From Nocardioides sp. URHA0020 (GTDB taxonomy: Bacteria > Actinomycetota > Actinomycetes > Propionibacteriales > Nocardioidaceae), in assembly GCF_000620705.1 (NCBI RefSeq), contig NZ_KK211168.1:525318-589317 (forward strand): a stretch of 64,000 nt of DNA. The letters run 5' to 3'. The translations under genes and the position numbers were made by a program. Of the stretch, positions 47,968 through 56,970 are shown one piece after another. The notes under the pieces were generated by a model. It was not told the origin of the DNA and ran no database searches. It saw only the letters and a list, made by a program, of their open reading frames with translations. How positions within the stretch are numbered: the first letter of the stretch is position 1; each line of letters starts with the position of its first letter.

Positions 47968-48792
47968 CTACGCCGGCTGGAAGGGGCGTAGGTCCTGAGA
48001 GCCTCCGTGGAGGGTCACGCAGGTGGCCTCCGGGATCTCGAGCCATGCGCCACGTAGGTCACCCAACGGCTCGGACACCACGATCCGGGTCTCATCCGAC
48101 AATCCGTGCAACACAGGGTTGTCGGGGTGCTGGTCGCGAAGGGCGGAGACGTCGGCGCTGTGGAACAAGGAACGCGAGCGTCCTTCGCTGGAGTAGCGGA
48201 ACGCCCAGATAGTCGTGCCGTCGGTGGTTGCCACCGTCATCTGCACCGGGAAGGCCACTCCGTGCCGTCGCGCTGTCTCCTCGATGAGGCCGACGGCACG
48301 AGCGACGGCTGTCGGGGGATCCTTCCTCAGGCCGAAGGTCAGGGCCAGGAAGAAGAACAGCTCTGAGTCGGTCGAGCCCTCGATCGATGGGAAGAGCTCG
48401 GGATCGACCGCCAACATGAGGTCACGCTTCAACAGAGCGAAGCCGTCGAGATAGCCGTTGTGCATCCACAACCAGCGGCCGTGGCGGAACGGATGGCAGT
48501 TCGTCTGCTGCACCGGTGACCCGATGGAGGCTCGGATGTGCGCGAAGACAAGTGGTGAGGCGATGTGTGCCGCGAGCTCGCGCAGGTTGCGGTCGTTCCA
48601 GGCCGGTTCTGCGCTGCGGAACACACCTGGGTCTCCCGCGCCTCCGTACCAGCTCACGCCGAAACCATCCCCGTTGGTCGCCTCGGCGCCTAGCCGGGAG
48701 TGCAGGCTCTGCACTATCAGCGAGTTCTGCGGCTTGTACAGCAGCTCCTCGAGGATCACGGGCGAGCCCGAATAGGCGAGCCAGCGGCACAT
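47968..48792 (-). CDS. Class II glutamine amidotransferase (YafJ/EgtC-like)
   Basis: A 274-residue N-terminal-nucleophile amidotransferase. C2 becomes the catalytic N-terminal cysteine (MCRWLAYSG), with GDGFGVSWY, HIRASIG, CHPFRHGRWLWMHNG and ACP-like LTFGLR blocks all present. EgtC of ergothioneine synthesis belongs here, but no other egt gene is nearby, so the substrate is open. Its last 35 codons have a diverged copy at 57680-57790. Confidence 0.9.
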   Translation of the reverse strand: MCRWLAYSGSPVILEELLYKPQNSLIVQSLHSRLGAEATNGDGFGVSWYGGAGDPGVFRSAEPAWNDRNLRELAAHIASPLVFAHIRASIGSPVQQTNCHPFRHGRWLWMHNGYLDGFALLKRDLMLAVDPELFPSIEGSTDSELFFFLALTFGLRKDPPTAVARAVGLIEETARRHGVAFPVQMTVATTDGTTIWAFRYSSEGRSRSLFHSADVSALRDQHPDNPVLHGLSDETRIVVSEPLGDLRGAWLEIPEATCVTLHGGSQDLRPFQPA

Positions 48793-49072
48793 GACGAACC
48801 TCCCTTAGTTTCGGCGGCCGGTCGCGCAGGAGCTCCTCCGCGGCTTGCCGTCGCAATTCAGGATGGACCTCGCACCCGCACAGCGGCTCATCCACGCCGG
48901 GTGAAGTTCGCGAACGAGTCTGCTGCACGAACGGGACCAGACGGGAGGCTGCGGCACCTACCGGTGTCAGCGGACCTAGCCCACTCCGCCGCGAGCCGGA
49001 CGCAACGATTCTCTGATGGTCGAGCTGGTTGCGGCACCGCACGCCCAGCGGCCAGCGTGGCAATGTGGGGCG

Positions 49073-49306
49073 ATGAGAGGACCCCACCGCGTCACAGATG
49101 GACGGGTGCACAGGCCGCAGAGCGAGCGGCTACGCCGGCGTAAGCAGTGGTACTTCGCGCTCATGGGCGTTTGTCTGGTGCTGATCCTGCTCGCCTGGAA
49201 CCTGGTCCGGTTGTGGTCTACCACGGCAGCAGTGGCCATGTCGGTCGTCGCTGCCGTGCTTCCACCGATAGCCGTGGTCATCGCCAATTGGGGCGAGGAC
49301 CGGTGA
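49073..49306 (+). CDS. DUF3099 membrane protein
   Basis: A 77-residue protein with two close helices (WYFALMGVCLVLILLAWNLV; AAVAMSVVAAVLPPIAVVIA) after a basic N-terminus (SERLRRRKQ), matching DUF3099, an actinobacterial family of unknown function. ATG 49073 gives the usual N-terminus. It marks the left edge of clearly core DNA; to its right come degraded and accessory genes. The 280 bp before it hold no gene. Confidence 0.85.
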   Translation: MRGPHRVTDGRVHRPQSERLRRRKQWYFALMGVCLVLILLAWNLVRLWSTTAAVAMSVVAAVLPPIAVVIANWGEDR

Positions 49307-49776
49307 CTACGGAGCTGCCGTCTGCACCAACTTGCCTGATTCCACCGAGATGGGGAGCTACTTGGCCAGGACCGGGAGGCTCCGCGCGAGTGACCGCTGC
49401 TCGGCGCGAATCGCGCTCAGCTCATCCCGGAACTTCGACTGGCTGTTCTGATCGAGGTTCAGGGGAAGAAAGACCCTTTGGATCAGGTCGTGCTCGAGGA
49501 GCCATGGAGCTGGGTCTCAACCCAGCAGACCTTCGCGTGGCTATCCATCCAATCGGACAGGTCGCTTCGCCCGAACCTGCCAGTGTCACCCGACGCTAAG
49601 GCCAACCGCGATCCCCGGAGATCCCGTGCTTGCCGCTGGTCATGCGATCCGAAAGCGCGTTGATCCGGAGCCCTGGCTGCACCCGGTCGCCGCGACCGAC
49701 CGGCGCCGGCCGCAAGGCTGTAGTGCGAAAGCCGGCGCGGTCCGCGCATGACGGATCAGCCACGCTGGTCGGCGAG
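49307..49776 (-). pseudogene. Remnant of a GIY-YIG nuclease-like gene
   Basis: On the minus strand two frames show a protein-like tail. One carries RFGRSDLSDWMDSHAKVCWV (to about 49510). The other carries DPAPWLLEHDLIQRVFLPLN and LDQNSQSKFRDELSAIRAEQ, ending at 49358. Joined by a one-base change near 49515 they read like the C-terminus of actinobacterial GIY-YIG-type proteins (WxVE-PEPWLLE ... LPLNLDQN). No intact N-terminus is visible. The rest of this gap holds no supportable gene. Confidence 0.5.
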
Positions 49777-50090
49777 TCAGCAATCCCGCTGGAGCAGTTC
49801 TTCGAACGCCTCGACGTACGCCTCTGCCGCGGCCGAAGCGCCGCCCCCTGGGTGTACGCATGCTCAACAAGCGCTAACGCTCCCTCAGGGTCGGTGCGGT
49901 ACCCAAGACATAGGTCGTCCTTCTCCGCAGTAGATCGCGACTCCCACACCGACGAGGCCGCCAGTCTGGCGACAGTCGCGAAATCGGGCGGTGGGTCGGG
50001 CGGCGGATCCTCGTCGGCTAACCCACGGGCACCGAACATGACTCCCGTGATGCCTGCGAGCGCTAAGCGAAGAAACCTTCTAGCCTTCAT
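49777..50090 (-). pseudogene. Small exported protein gene with a frameshift
   Basis: The first frame starts at ATG 50090 with a signal peptide (MKARRFLRLALAGITGVMFG) and continues DFATVARLAASSVWESRSTA and DLCLGYRTDPEGALALVEHA. At a run of five C (49844-49848) one added base would restore SAAAEAYVEAFEELLQRDC and stop at 49779. The two cysteines and size (about 104 residues) recall DUF732-type secreted proteins. Either a decayed gene or a one-base homopolymer error. Confidence 0.5.
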
Positions 50091-50331
50091 GAATTACCAC
50101 TCACTGCCGCGTCGGGCATTTTGGCGACCTTGGCCGCACCTTGAAGCGGCGTCGAGCAATCAAAAGGCTTGTGCTCGCAACAACGCATACGTGCCTAGAG
50201 TTGGGCAGTCTTAAGTTTGTCTCGCCGCGTCCGAAGGATGCGCCCTTCTCAACAGGAAACTTGCTTGTGAGTCGTACCGTCGCGAGTACTTCTGCCCCGC
50301 CAACGGAACCGCAGGTGGGGTGATTCCGCCG

Positions 50332-50508
50332 CTACAGAGCTAGGCGTCGCACCGCCTTTGCCGCAGCGGACGATTCGCTCCCGTGCACCTCTCGAACATG
50401 GGCGCCACAAATGGGTATCCCATGTAGCGATGTCGTAGCCGGAGCGATCGCCTTAACGCCGTTGAGGACCTCGCACACCGCGCAACGCGGGATCCAGGAC
50501 TCAGCCAT
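50332..50508 (-). CDS. Small zinc-knuckle-like protein
   Basis: A 58-residue protein with CAVC at 9-12 and CGAH at 34-37, a plausible four-ligand zinc site. The ATG at 50506-50508 has a strong ribosome-binding site (AAGGGGG, four bases upstream). A short open frame of 62 codons (50518-50706) ends just before that site and could be co-translated, but it lacks its own ribosome-binding site and I do not support it. Function unknown. Confidence 0.5.
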   Translation of the reverse strand: MAESWIPRCAVCEVLNGVKAIAPATTSLHGIPICGAHVREVHGSESSAAAKAVRRLAL

Positions 50509-51175
50509 CTGGCCCCCTTAGACCATCCGCACTGATTTGCACCATGACACGGCCTCGATGCCCGCGCTGGGGGCCCATCTTCGCGAGTTCCCCGAAATTG
50601 GGTCCGGAGTAGCGCAGTCATCAGCGCTAGCCGGCCCGACCCTGTCGCGGTCCGCGCCCAAGTGCATCCCTTCGCCGCAGGTCCGCGCCACCTGAACCGC
50701 ACTCATCGCGCTGATGAGCGGATGCGTCTCGGCCTGGGTAGCCGTCGATGTCCGCCGGAGTCGGAGGCGCGCTCGCTGGTCCGACGGAACGGCGCCAGTG
50801 GCGCGTGTCGTTTGGCACGATGCCCGACGTGGATGCGGTGAGTTCTGACCCCTCCGCAATCCGTTGATCAAGTGGGAGCCTTCGGCACCGGACGATCTGA
50901 CTCCAACTGAAACGACGAGCGTGAAGCCGTTGATGGAAGACATCGATCGCATGGCCGGCTTCACCGTTCCCGCCGAAGGGCTGGGTCTGCGACCGACTCC
51001 CACGTTTGGGACGATCTCGCCGACACTCCTTTGGGAGGTCCGCAGACGAATCCGACCCTTCAACCCGACAACGGTAGAAGCTGGGCACGGGCAGCTCGAC
51101 GATCAAGCCGCATCCGCCGATCCGAGCACTCAGGTGCGTCTTACCGCCGCGTATCGGTGACATGGAAACGCACGC
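50509..51175. other. Gap without a confident gene
   Basis: About 670 bp with mixed codon bias. A + strand frame at 50864-51160 from a TTG (IKWEPSAPDDLTPTETTS; EDIDRMAGFTVPAEGLGLRP) reads protein-like, but it has no ribosome-binding site and no recognised family. Overlapping minus-strand frames look like shadows. It may be remnant DNA. Confidence 0.4.
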
Positions 51176-51442
51176 TCAGCCGATGAGCGGGCGGGTGACC
51201 TCACCTTTCGGGCAGAACCGAAGAGCGTCGGGGACGCGGTCGCCCATCTGCATGCGATCCACGAGAGCGAGGATGTCAACCCGCTCGTCGCTGGCGAGCG
51301 GCTGCTCGTCCTCGCTCAAGACGTCGGCCATCTGTTCGAGGTCGAGTCCCAGTTCGTTGGCGTCGATGAACTCGGCGATCAGCGTGATGTCCTTGCCCGG
51401 CAGCCTGTTGTCTAAGCGGATGAGAAGACCGTGCAGGAGCAC
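51176..51442 (-). CDS. MafI-like immunity protein (orphan)
   Basis: An 88-residue acidic helical protein (ITLIAEFIDANELGLDLEQM; ADVLSEDEQPLASDERVDIL; LVDRMQMGDRVPDALRFCP). The pattern resembles the MafI family of immunity proteins that neutralise contact-dependent or polymorphic toxins. GTG 51440-51442 is set by a perfect AGGAGG five bases upstream. No toxin gene adjoins it, so it would be an orphan antidote. The family assignment is from pattern memory and moderate. Confidence 0.6.
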   Translation of the reverse strand: MLLHGLLIRLDNRLPGKDITLIAEFIDANELGLDLEQMADVLSEDEQPLASDERVDILALVDRMQMGDRVPDALRFCPKGEVTRPLIG

Positions 51443-51622
51443 GGCGACCTCCTCTTAGCAGGCGCGGTCCACGCCGGGATCGTGTCACACGAAGCACCCC
51501 CTCATGCCGCCGAGAGTGCGCAGAACTGCTGATGCGCTTGCGGGTCCTGCCGTCGAGCCGGGCGGACTCGCGTGCACCCCTCGGATCTGAAGTTGCTATG
51601 CGCCGCGGCCGGGTACCCGTGT

Positions 51623-52504
51623 TCAACGTTCGGTGAGCTCGTGAATCGCATTGACGAGCTGTGGCCACAATGCTCGCGGTCGGTCGTGGCCCATGTCCTC
51701 GATCAGCACAAGCCTCGCACCGGGCACTAGCTCCGCTGTTCGCTCTCCGCCGCTCGGGTCGATCAGGGTGTCGTCGAGGCCGTGGATGACGAGCGTCGGC
51801 ACCTCGAGGGCCCGAAGAGCGTCGGCCCGCGAACCGTCGAGGATCATCGCGGCCAGTTGCCGCGGGACGCCGGCCGGGTAGTAGGAGCGGTCATAGCTGG
51901 CTGCGGCCAGCGCCCGCAGCGTTGCCGGGTCACCGTACTTGTGCGAAGCCCAAGCAAGCTCTCGTTCGGCGGCGGCGACGTAGCCTGCGCGGTCGGCAGG
52001 CCTCGGGGAGAAGAGGACCTGTTGTGCCTCTGGGGTGGACTGGCCGTACCCCGGCTCTCCGGTCGTGGACATCATCGAGGTCAATGACAAGACCTGGTCG
52101 GGAAATTCGGTCGCCATCTTCTGCGCGATCATGCCGCCCATCGAGGAACCCACCACGTGCGCACGGTCGATGCCGAGCTCCTGCAGCAGGGCGACCCCGT
52201 CACTGGCCATGTCACGCAGTGTGTACGGCGACATCGCCTGTGCGCTGTCGAAGTCGCCGGACGTCACGGCACCGATGAGGTCCATCAGGTCGACCGGGTC
52301 ATCGTCGTACTTAGCGGAGAGACCGCAGTCGCGGTTGTCGTAGCGGATAACGTAACGACCACGACCCGCCAGCAGGCGGCAGAACTCGGCGTCCCAGCCA
52401 AGAAGCTGGGTACCGAACCCCATGATCAGGAGGATGGCCGGGTCGGCCGGGTCTCCGAATGTGTCGTACTCGATGACGATGCCGTTGCTGGTATCCACAT
52501 GCAC
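51623..52504 (-). CDS. Alpha/beta-hydrolase
   Basis: A 293-residue soluble hydrolase. Oxyanion region LIMGFGTQLLGW, nucleophile elbow GSSMGG, acid in HGLDDTLIDP and base in EDMGHDRP. It resembles the RdmC/aclacinomycin methylesterase group. GTG 52502-52504 has GGGAGG eight bases upstream. It might trim a pathway product of the nearby peptide operon, but nothing in the sequence ties them. Confidence 0.87.
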   Translation of the reverse strand: MHVDTSNGIVIEYDTFGDPADPAILLIMGFGTQLLGWDAEFCRLLAGRGRYVIRYDNRDCGLSAKYDDDPVDLMDLIGAVTSGDFDSAQAMSPYTLRDMASDGVALLQELGIDRAHVVGSSMGGMIAQKMATEFPDQVLSLTSMMSTTGEPGYGQSTPEAQQVLFSPRPADRAGYVAAAERELAWASHKYGDPATLRALAAASYDRSYYPAGVPRQLAAMILDGSRADALRALEVPTLVIHGLDDTLIDPSGGERTAELVPGARLVLIEDMGHDRPRALWPQLVNAIHELTER

Positions 52505-52685
52505 CGCATCACCCTCCCAGCCGTCTCCATTCAAGGCGAATGACTTCTGCACGAAGCACACGGATCTGGCGCAGGGCACGCGTTCCGGCAAGTGCGTCCA
52601 TCCACCGCGGATGCCGGGCAACCTACGCGGTGCCCCGTCAGCGAAGACCAGACCGAATCATGGCCGCACGGGCGGCACACCTTCG

Positions 52686-53456
52686 CTACGTCCCCCGCGG
52701 GCCGTCGGGGCGACCGTCAACACTCCAGGCGAGGTAGGGAGGCCACGGCCCGGCGCCAGCACTTCCCACATAGTCGTGACCCGCTGCCAGTTCGGCTGCC
52801 AGCTTATGAGTGCGCTCCAGCGAGGCTTCTACCTTGAATGTCTGGTCATTGCTGAAGGCCTTAAATCCCAGCGAAAAGTCTCCGTCGGTCTGGAACTTGT
52901 ACTCGACCTCCTGCGTCACAGGCTCCGGTGACTCCTTCAACAGCGATTCAATGAGGGGAACCTTGAGCCCGGTCGGCTCCCACTCGTGTGGGCTGTCCAC
53001 GCCGATCTTGTTGACGGTCAGGTTCTCCTTGCCGAGTTGCACCTCGTAGCTGACCTGCTCCTCGTGGTCGTCGAAGTAGGTGGTCACCTCGGCGACGTCG
53101 ACCTGAAGAGGGAGGAAGAGCCGACTGCGCTCGCCCGGCCCGGCGCTCACCTCCTGTGTCCACGAGACCGTCGCCTTCTGTCCCAAGGACGCACCGTTGC
53201 CGAAGAACTTCAAAGTCAGGCTCCACCCCGCCGCCACCGAGGTCGACCGCGTCAACGTGGTCTTGCAGCCCTCGACATTGGGTGCAGTAAGTACGAACAG
53301 CGGGATGCGCAGCGTCACTTGTTGAACGTCGCCGTACTCCTTGCGGACAGCCTTCTCTGCCGACAAGGCCCTGCCGTCGTGTCGCAAGTCATCCGGCTCG
53401 TCGGTGAGTGTCACGACAGCGTCGATCAGCTTCGCGTCGGCAAGCGAGTCGGTCAT
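52686..53456 (-). CDS. Uncharacterised protein divergent from the lanthipeptide-like operon
   Basis: A 256-residue soluble protein. The ATG has an ideal AAGGAGG four bases upstream, so it is well translated. It is predicted beta-rich (VTLRIPLFVLTAPNVEGCKT; AAGWSLTLKFFGNGASLGQK; EEQVSYEVQLGKENLTVNKI), with no signal peptide or membrane helix and a Pro/Gly-rich tail. No family is recognised. It shares a 160-bp divergent promoter region with the kinase gene, so it may serve the same pathway, for example as immunity or regulator; this is inference. Confidence 0.8.
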   Translation of the reverse strand: MTDSLADAKLIDAVVTLTDEPDDLRHDGRALSAEKAVRKEYGDVQQVTLRIPLFVLTAPNVEGCKTTLTRSTSVAAGWSLTLKFFGNGASLGQKATVSWTQEVSAGPGERSRLFLPLQVDVAEVTTYFDDHEEQVSYEVQLGKENLTVNKIGVDSPHEWEPTGLKVPLIESLLKESPEPVTQEVEYKFQTDGDFSLGFKAFSNDQTFKVEASLERTHKLAAELAAGHDYVGSAGAGPWPPYLAWSVDGRPDGPRGT

Positions 53457-53616
53457 CCGGCCTCCTTGGTGTCATGAGCTGACTCGATCGTCACGCAGGT
53501 CGGCCCGGCGCGCCATACCTAGATCGCGCGATGCCGCGAACTGCCGGCTAGCTGCGCGGCGGCGGAGGCGCGACACCGACCTTGACAGCGCTCGCGCCGG
53601 TCGGGACGGTGGCACC
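53457..53616. promoter_or_regulatory. Divergent promoter region of the peptide operon
   Basis: 160 bp between the start of the beta-rich protein gene (minus) and the kinase gene (plus). TTGACA at 53582-53587 is a consensus -35, but no good -10 follows at 17 bp, so the promoter cannot be placed exactly. No operator palindrome is obvious. Confidence 0.4.
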
Positions 53617-54717
53617 GTGACCGTGGAGCTCGACGGGCAGGCGCCGGCTTTCCGCGACGTGCTGGACGTGTTGACCCATGCCGAGATCGTCGAGAGCGCG
53701 ACCTGGGCGGTCAAAGGAGTTGCTGTCGAGCGGAGACGTCACCGCAACGTCAGCTTCCTCGTCGAAGTTGGCGGGGGCAGCTCGTACTTCATCAAACAAA
53801 TGCATCCGAGGGCCGGCTTGACCGGCGTCGGCAGGGAAGCGCTGGTGCACGCTGCGCTCTTGCGCTCCGGCAGCCCTCTCTTGAGTCGGGCGCTCCCCAC
53901 GTTGCTCTGGCAGAGCAAGTCCGGGGGAACCCTCGTCTACGCCGTCACTGAGGGCGATGTCCCGATGACGGAGCAGGTCCGCAGCGGACGCCCGTCGCAG
54001 CGGCTCGCCCGGAACCTCGGCTCCACGTTGGCCGACTTGCATCGGATGCCCCCTCCGCCCTACGAAGCGCAGTTCCCGCACGGGCTCGTCCTCCACCGTC
54101 CGACTCTGTCCGACCTCCCGTCGCGGTCAGGAGCGAACCTCGAGCTGGTCCGGCGCATTCAGGAGCACGGCCAACTACTTGCGGACCTGGACGAGGCCGC
54201 GGCGTCCTGGCGGGCTGACGCGTTCGTCCACGCTGACATGAAGTTCGACAACATTCTCAGTCGCCGTAGCGCCGACGGACGCCGACGAGGCACCTGCATC
54301 ATCGATTGGGAGGACGCAGGGGCGGGCGATGCCCGCTGGGACGTCGGAGCCGTCTTCGGCGCTTACCTCGCTACCTGGCTCACGTCTATTCCGTCCATCC
54401 AGGTGGAGAGCCCGTCCCACCTCTTTCCCTTGGCGAAGGTCGAGCGTGAGGCACTCCTCCCTAGCGTGGAGGCCTTCTGGCAGTCGTACGCCGCGCGGCG
54501 CCGGTTGATGCCCGACGAATCTCGAGAATTCCTGCGGGGCGCGGTGCAGTACGCAGGCGTCCGGCTGATCCAGGCAGCCAGCGAAGGAACGGGGTCCACG
54601 CCGCTGACCGCCGTACACCTGTTCCTGCTGCAGGTCGGGGCCAACATGCTCGCGCGTCCTGACGATGCGCTCTCGCAATTGCTCGGTATCGGCGCCGGTT
54701 CGGTGGCGCCATCGTGA
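53617..54717 (+). CDS. APH-like kinase of a lanthipeptide-type pathway
   Basis: A 366-residue protein with the aminoglycoside-phosphotransferase/choline-kinase fold. Key residues are K60 in YFIK, catalytic HADMKFDN (205-212; D207, N212) and metal-binding D230 in CIIDWED. In class V lanthipeptide and thioamitide pathways a kinase of this kind, beside a HopA1-like protein, phosphorylates Ser/Thr of the precursor; the same pair occurs here. GTG 53617 is the first plausible start; its ribosome-binding site is weak. The stop overlaps the HopA1-like start (GTGA). Confidence 0.85.
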   Translation: MTVELDGQAPAFRDVLDVLTHAEIVESATWAVKGVAVERRRHRNVSFLVEVGGGSSYFIKQMHPRAGLTGVGREALVHAALLRSGSPLLSRALPTLLWQSKSGGTLVYAVTEGDVPMTEQVRSGRPSQRLARNLGSTLADLHRMPPPPYEAQFPHGLVLHRPTLSDLPSRSGANLELVRRIQEHGQLLADLDEAAASWRADAFVHADMKFDNILSRRSADGRRRGTCIIDWEDAGAGDARWDVGAVFGAYLATWLTSIPSIQVESPSHLFPLAKVEREALLPSVEAFWQSYAARRRLMPDESREFLRGAVQYAGVRLIQAASEGTGSTPLTAVHLFLLQVGANMLARPDDALSQLLGIGAGSVAPS

Positions 54718-55715
54718 GTGACGCGACCAATCACGCTCAGGTCATCGAGCGGGCATTCGACGCGATCGAGGTGACGCGGGACGGTGGTTTCTGGTGGTGT
54801 GGCGAGCGCGCCGATTGGTACCCCGCACGACTCCTCGCTGGCCTCAGCGCAGCGGAGCGCAGTGAGCTCACCTTGACCGCGCTCGCCGATTGTCTGTACG
54901 AGAACTTCTACCTGCGCGGCGAGGTCTCTCCATTGCCGCCTGCGACGGGCGGCGGCGAGCCAGCCCCTGACCCACTTCCCCGCGAACGGCTCGCTGCGGC
55001 CAACGGCGGTAAGGGCTCGTGGCAGCCCGGTTGGCAGGTTCTGGACACCAACGTGCGGGGCTGGGTCAGGGCACGTCGAGACGGCCTGACGCTCGCCCTG
55101 CCGTCGTCCGAACTGCGTATCGACGAGGGCGCTACCTACGTCAGGCGCCCGAAGGACATGCCTGCTCTGTCGCCTGGCTTCCATACGGCGAGCCTCGACG
55201 TCGCTCGTGAAGCGGGAACGACGACAGCCAGGCTTTACTGGCACCTCGTGGCCGACGGTGCCGAGCCGTTCATCCGCGTCGTCACTGATAGGTGCAACGA
55301 GGCGGGCATCGGCGGCAGCCTGAAGGTTGTCGATGACAGATCGCGTTTCGACCGTTGCGATAGCGGGGTCGCCTACGTGTCGCTCGAAGACTTGGCGGTG
55401 CATCACGACGTGTTCACGGCTATTCACAGCGATCTCGCGACATACTTGGCGCCCGGGACGCCTGCCATGACGCTGAGCCTGACCGACGGCTTGGCCGTCG
55501 CGCAGGAACCCGGTGGCGGCTGGAGCTTCGGCCAGCACCGAAGCCGACTCATCGCCAGAGCCATCCTGAGGGCTCGAGACTCACCCTCCGCGGTCCGACG
55601 CGGCGCGGCTCACCTCGATGACGTCTTCGCGGACGAGGGAATCTCGTACGAGGCGCCGTACTGCTCGGCAGCATCCCACGACGTGTTCGCGCGGATCGCA
55701 GGCCGATGGAGCTAG
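54714..55715 (+). CDS. HopA1-family protein, predicted phospho-Ser/Thr lyase
   Basis: A 333-residue protein matching the HopA1 effector family: LYENFYLRGE at 61-70, LYWHLVADGAEPFIRVVTDR in the middle, and a C-terminal block HLDDVFADEGISYEAPYCS. In class V lanthipeptide and thioamitide clusters such proteins work with an APH-like kinase to eliminate phosphate and form dehydro amino acids. No other HopA1 context (type III secretion) is present. It overlaps the kinase by 4 bp and LanC by 10 bp. Confidence 0.85.
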   Translation: MSDATNHAQVIERAFDAIEVTRDGGFWWCGERADWYPARLLAGLSAAERSELTLTALADCLYENFYLRGEVSPLPPATGGGEPAPDPLPRERLAAANGGKGSWQPGWQVLDTNVRGWVRARRDGLTLALPSSELRIDEGATYVRRPKDMPALSPGFHTASLDVAREAGTTTARLYWHLVADGAEPFIRVVTDRCNEAGIGGSLKVVDDRSRFDRCDSGVAYVSLEDLAVHHDVFTAIHSDLATYLAPGTPAMTLSLTDGLAVAQEPGGGWSFGQHRSRLIARAILRARDSPSAVRRGAAHLDDVFADEGISYEAPYCSAASHDVFARIAGRWS

Positions 55716-56941
55716 ACGAAGATCTCCTGACCGACGCTGTCGGCGCCATTGCCGACCACCTGGTCCGGGAGGCGCTCTGGGGCGGCGACATGTGCACATG
55801 GTTGGGCGCTGACGGACCGGGTGATCGAGTCAGCACCCTCGACCCCTGGCTCTATGCCGGAGACTCCGGAGTCGGGCTCTTCCTGTCCCAGGCGGCCAGA
55901 TTGACGGGCAGTCGTCCGACCAAGCACGCCGCTCGAGGCGCAGTACGCCGAGCGTTGACGACGACCCAGCCGGCTCCATCGACGTCCGGGCTCTACGAAG
56001 GCACGCTTGGGGTGGCGCTTGCCGCTGCCCGGGTCGGGGTGGCCATCGACGATGATCAGCTCCTGGAGGATGCCCACGCTCTGGCACTGAGCTTCAAGCC
56101 GTCCGCGACCTGGCCCGGTGCGGACCTCATCACCGGCGCTGCGGGCGATATCCTCGCGCTGGTGGCGCTGGCCGAGGAACTGAACCAGCGGCACCTGCTG
56201 TCGGTCGCCGGTGATGTCGCAGCTCGGCTGATCGACGCCGCAGACACCTCCGTGGGGATGAGCTGGGCTGGCGTCAACCCGCGAGACCCGAACCTGACCG
56301 GTTTGGCCCACGGCGCCGCGAGCGGGATCTTGGCGCTCTCGGAACTGTTCCGAGCCACGGGAGGGGACCACCTGCTCCCGGCGATCGACGCAGCGTGTCA
56401 TTTCGAGCAGGCACACCACGAGGAGTCGCGCGGGAACTGGGTCGACCGGCGTCGGCACGGGCGTCGGCGGCGGGCCTCGGCACCGAGCCGGTTCATGGTT
56501 GCTTGGTGCCACGGAGCACCAGGCATCGCCCTATCCCGGCTGTCTGCCTCTGCCGCGACCCACGATGCCGCGCGACTCGACGAAGCTCGGATCGCCGCTT
56601 CGACCACGCTCAGGCGGCTCGAGGAACGGGCCGTTCGCGACCCGCGTGGCGGGGGCGACTGGTCACTGTGTCACGGAGTCGGTGGACTCATCGATGTCCT
56701 GAGCGAATGTGCCGGGTTCGACGTTCTCGGGCCGGCTGACGCGCTGCTCGCGGCGCGCGGGATCGCCGCCGACCACGCAAAGCTGTTCACCGCCTCCCTG
56801 GGTTGGCCCTGCCCGACCACTGGACGGCCGGCGCCGGGCTTAATGGTGGGACTCGCGGGCGTCGGGTTCACCTACGCACGGTTGGTCGACGACCAAGTGC
56901 CCAGCGCACTATGGGTGCGCCCACAGCATCTCGTCCGTTAG
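55706..56941 (+). CDS. LanC-like lanthionine cyclase
   Basis: A 411-residue alpha/alpha-barrel cyclase. The zinc ligands are C268 in WCHG, C322 and H323 in LCHGVGG; the active-site His is H202 in GLAHGAASG. LYEGTLGVALA and the tail GLMVGLAGVGFTYARLVD are typical of LanC and the C-terminal cyclase of LanM. It should add Cys thiols to dehydro residues to form (methyl)lanthionine. A stand-alone LanC beside a class V-type kinase and HopA1 lyase is unusual. Confidence 0.88.
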   Translation: MELDEDLLTDAVGAIADHLVREALWGGDMCTWLGADGPGDRVSTLDPWLYAGDSGVGLFLSQAARLTGSRPTKHAARGAVRRALTTTQPAPSTSGLYEGTLGVALAAARVGVAIDDDQLLEDAHALALSFKPSATWPGADLITGAAGDILALVALAEELNQRHLLSVAGDVAARLIDAADTSVGMSWAGVNPRDPNLTGLAHGAASGILALSELFRATGGDHLLPAIDAACHFEQAHHEESRGNWVDRRRHGRRRRASAPSRFMVAWCHGAPGIALSRLSASAATHDAARLDEARIAASTTLRRLEERAVRDPRGGGDWSLCHGVGGLIDVLSECAGFDVLGPADALLAARGIAADHAKLFTASLGWPCPTTGRPAPGLMVGLAGVGFTYARLVDDQVPSALWVRPQHLVR

Positions 56942-56970
56942 CCTCAATTAAAGCGAACTGAGGAGCTGTC

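Noticed and set aside
48900..48930. GTTCGCGAAC palindrome upstream of the DUF3099 gene as a LexA box
   Set aside because: It lacks the four-base centre of the actinobacterial SOS box CGAAC-N4-GTTCG.
50518..51163. Overlapping minus-strand frames of 178-181 codons
   Set aside because: No ribosome-binding site, mixed codon bias and no recognisable domain; listed only as a gap.
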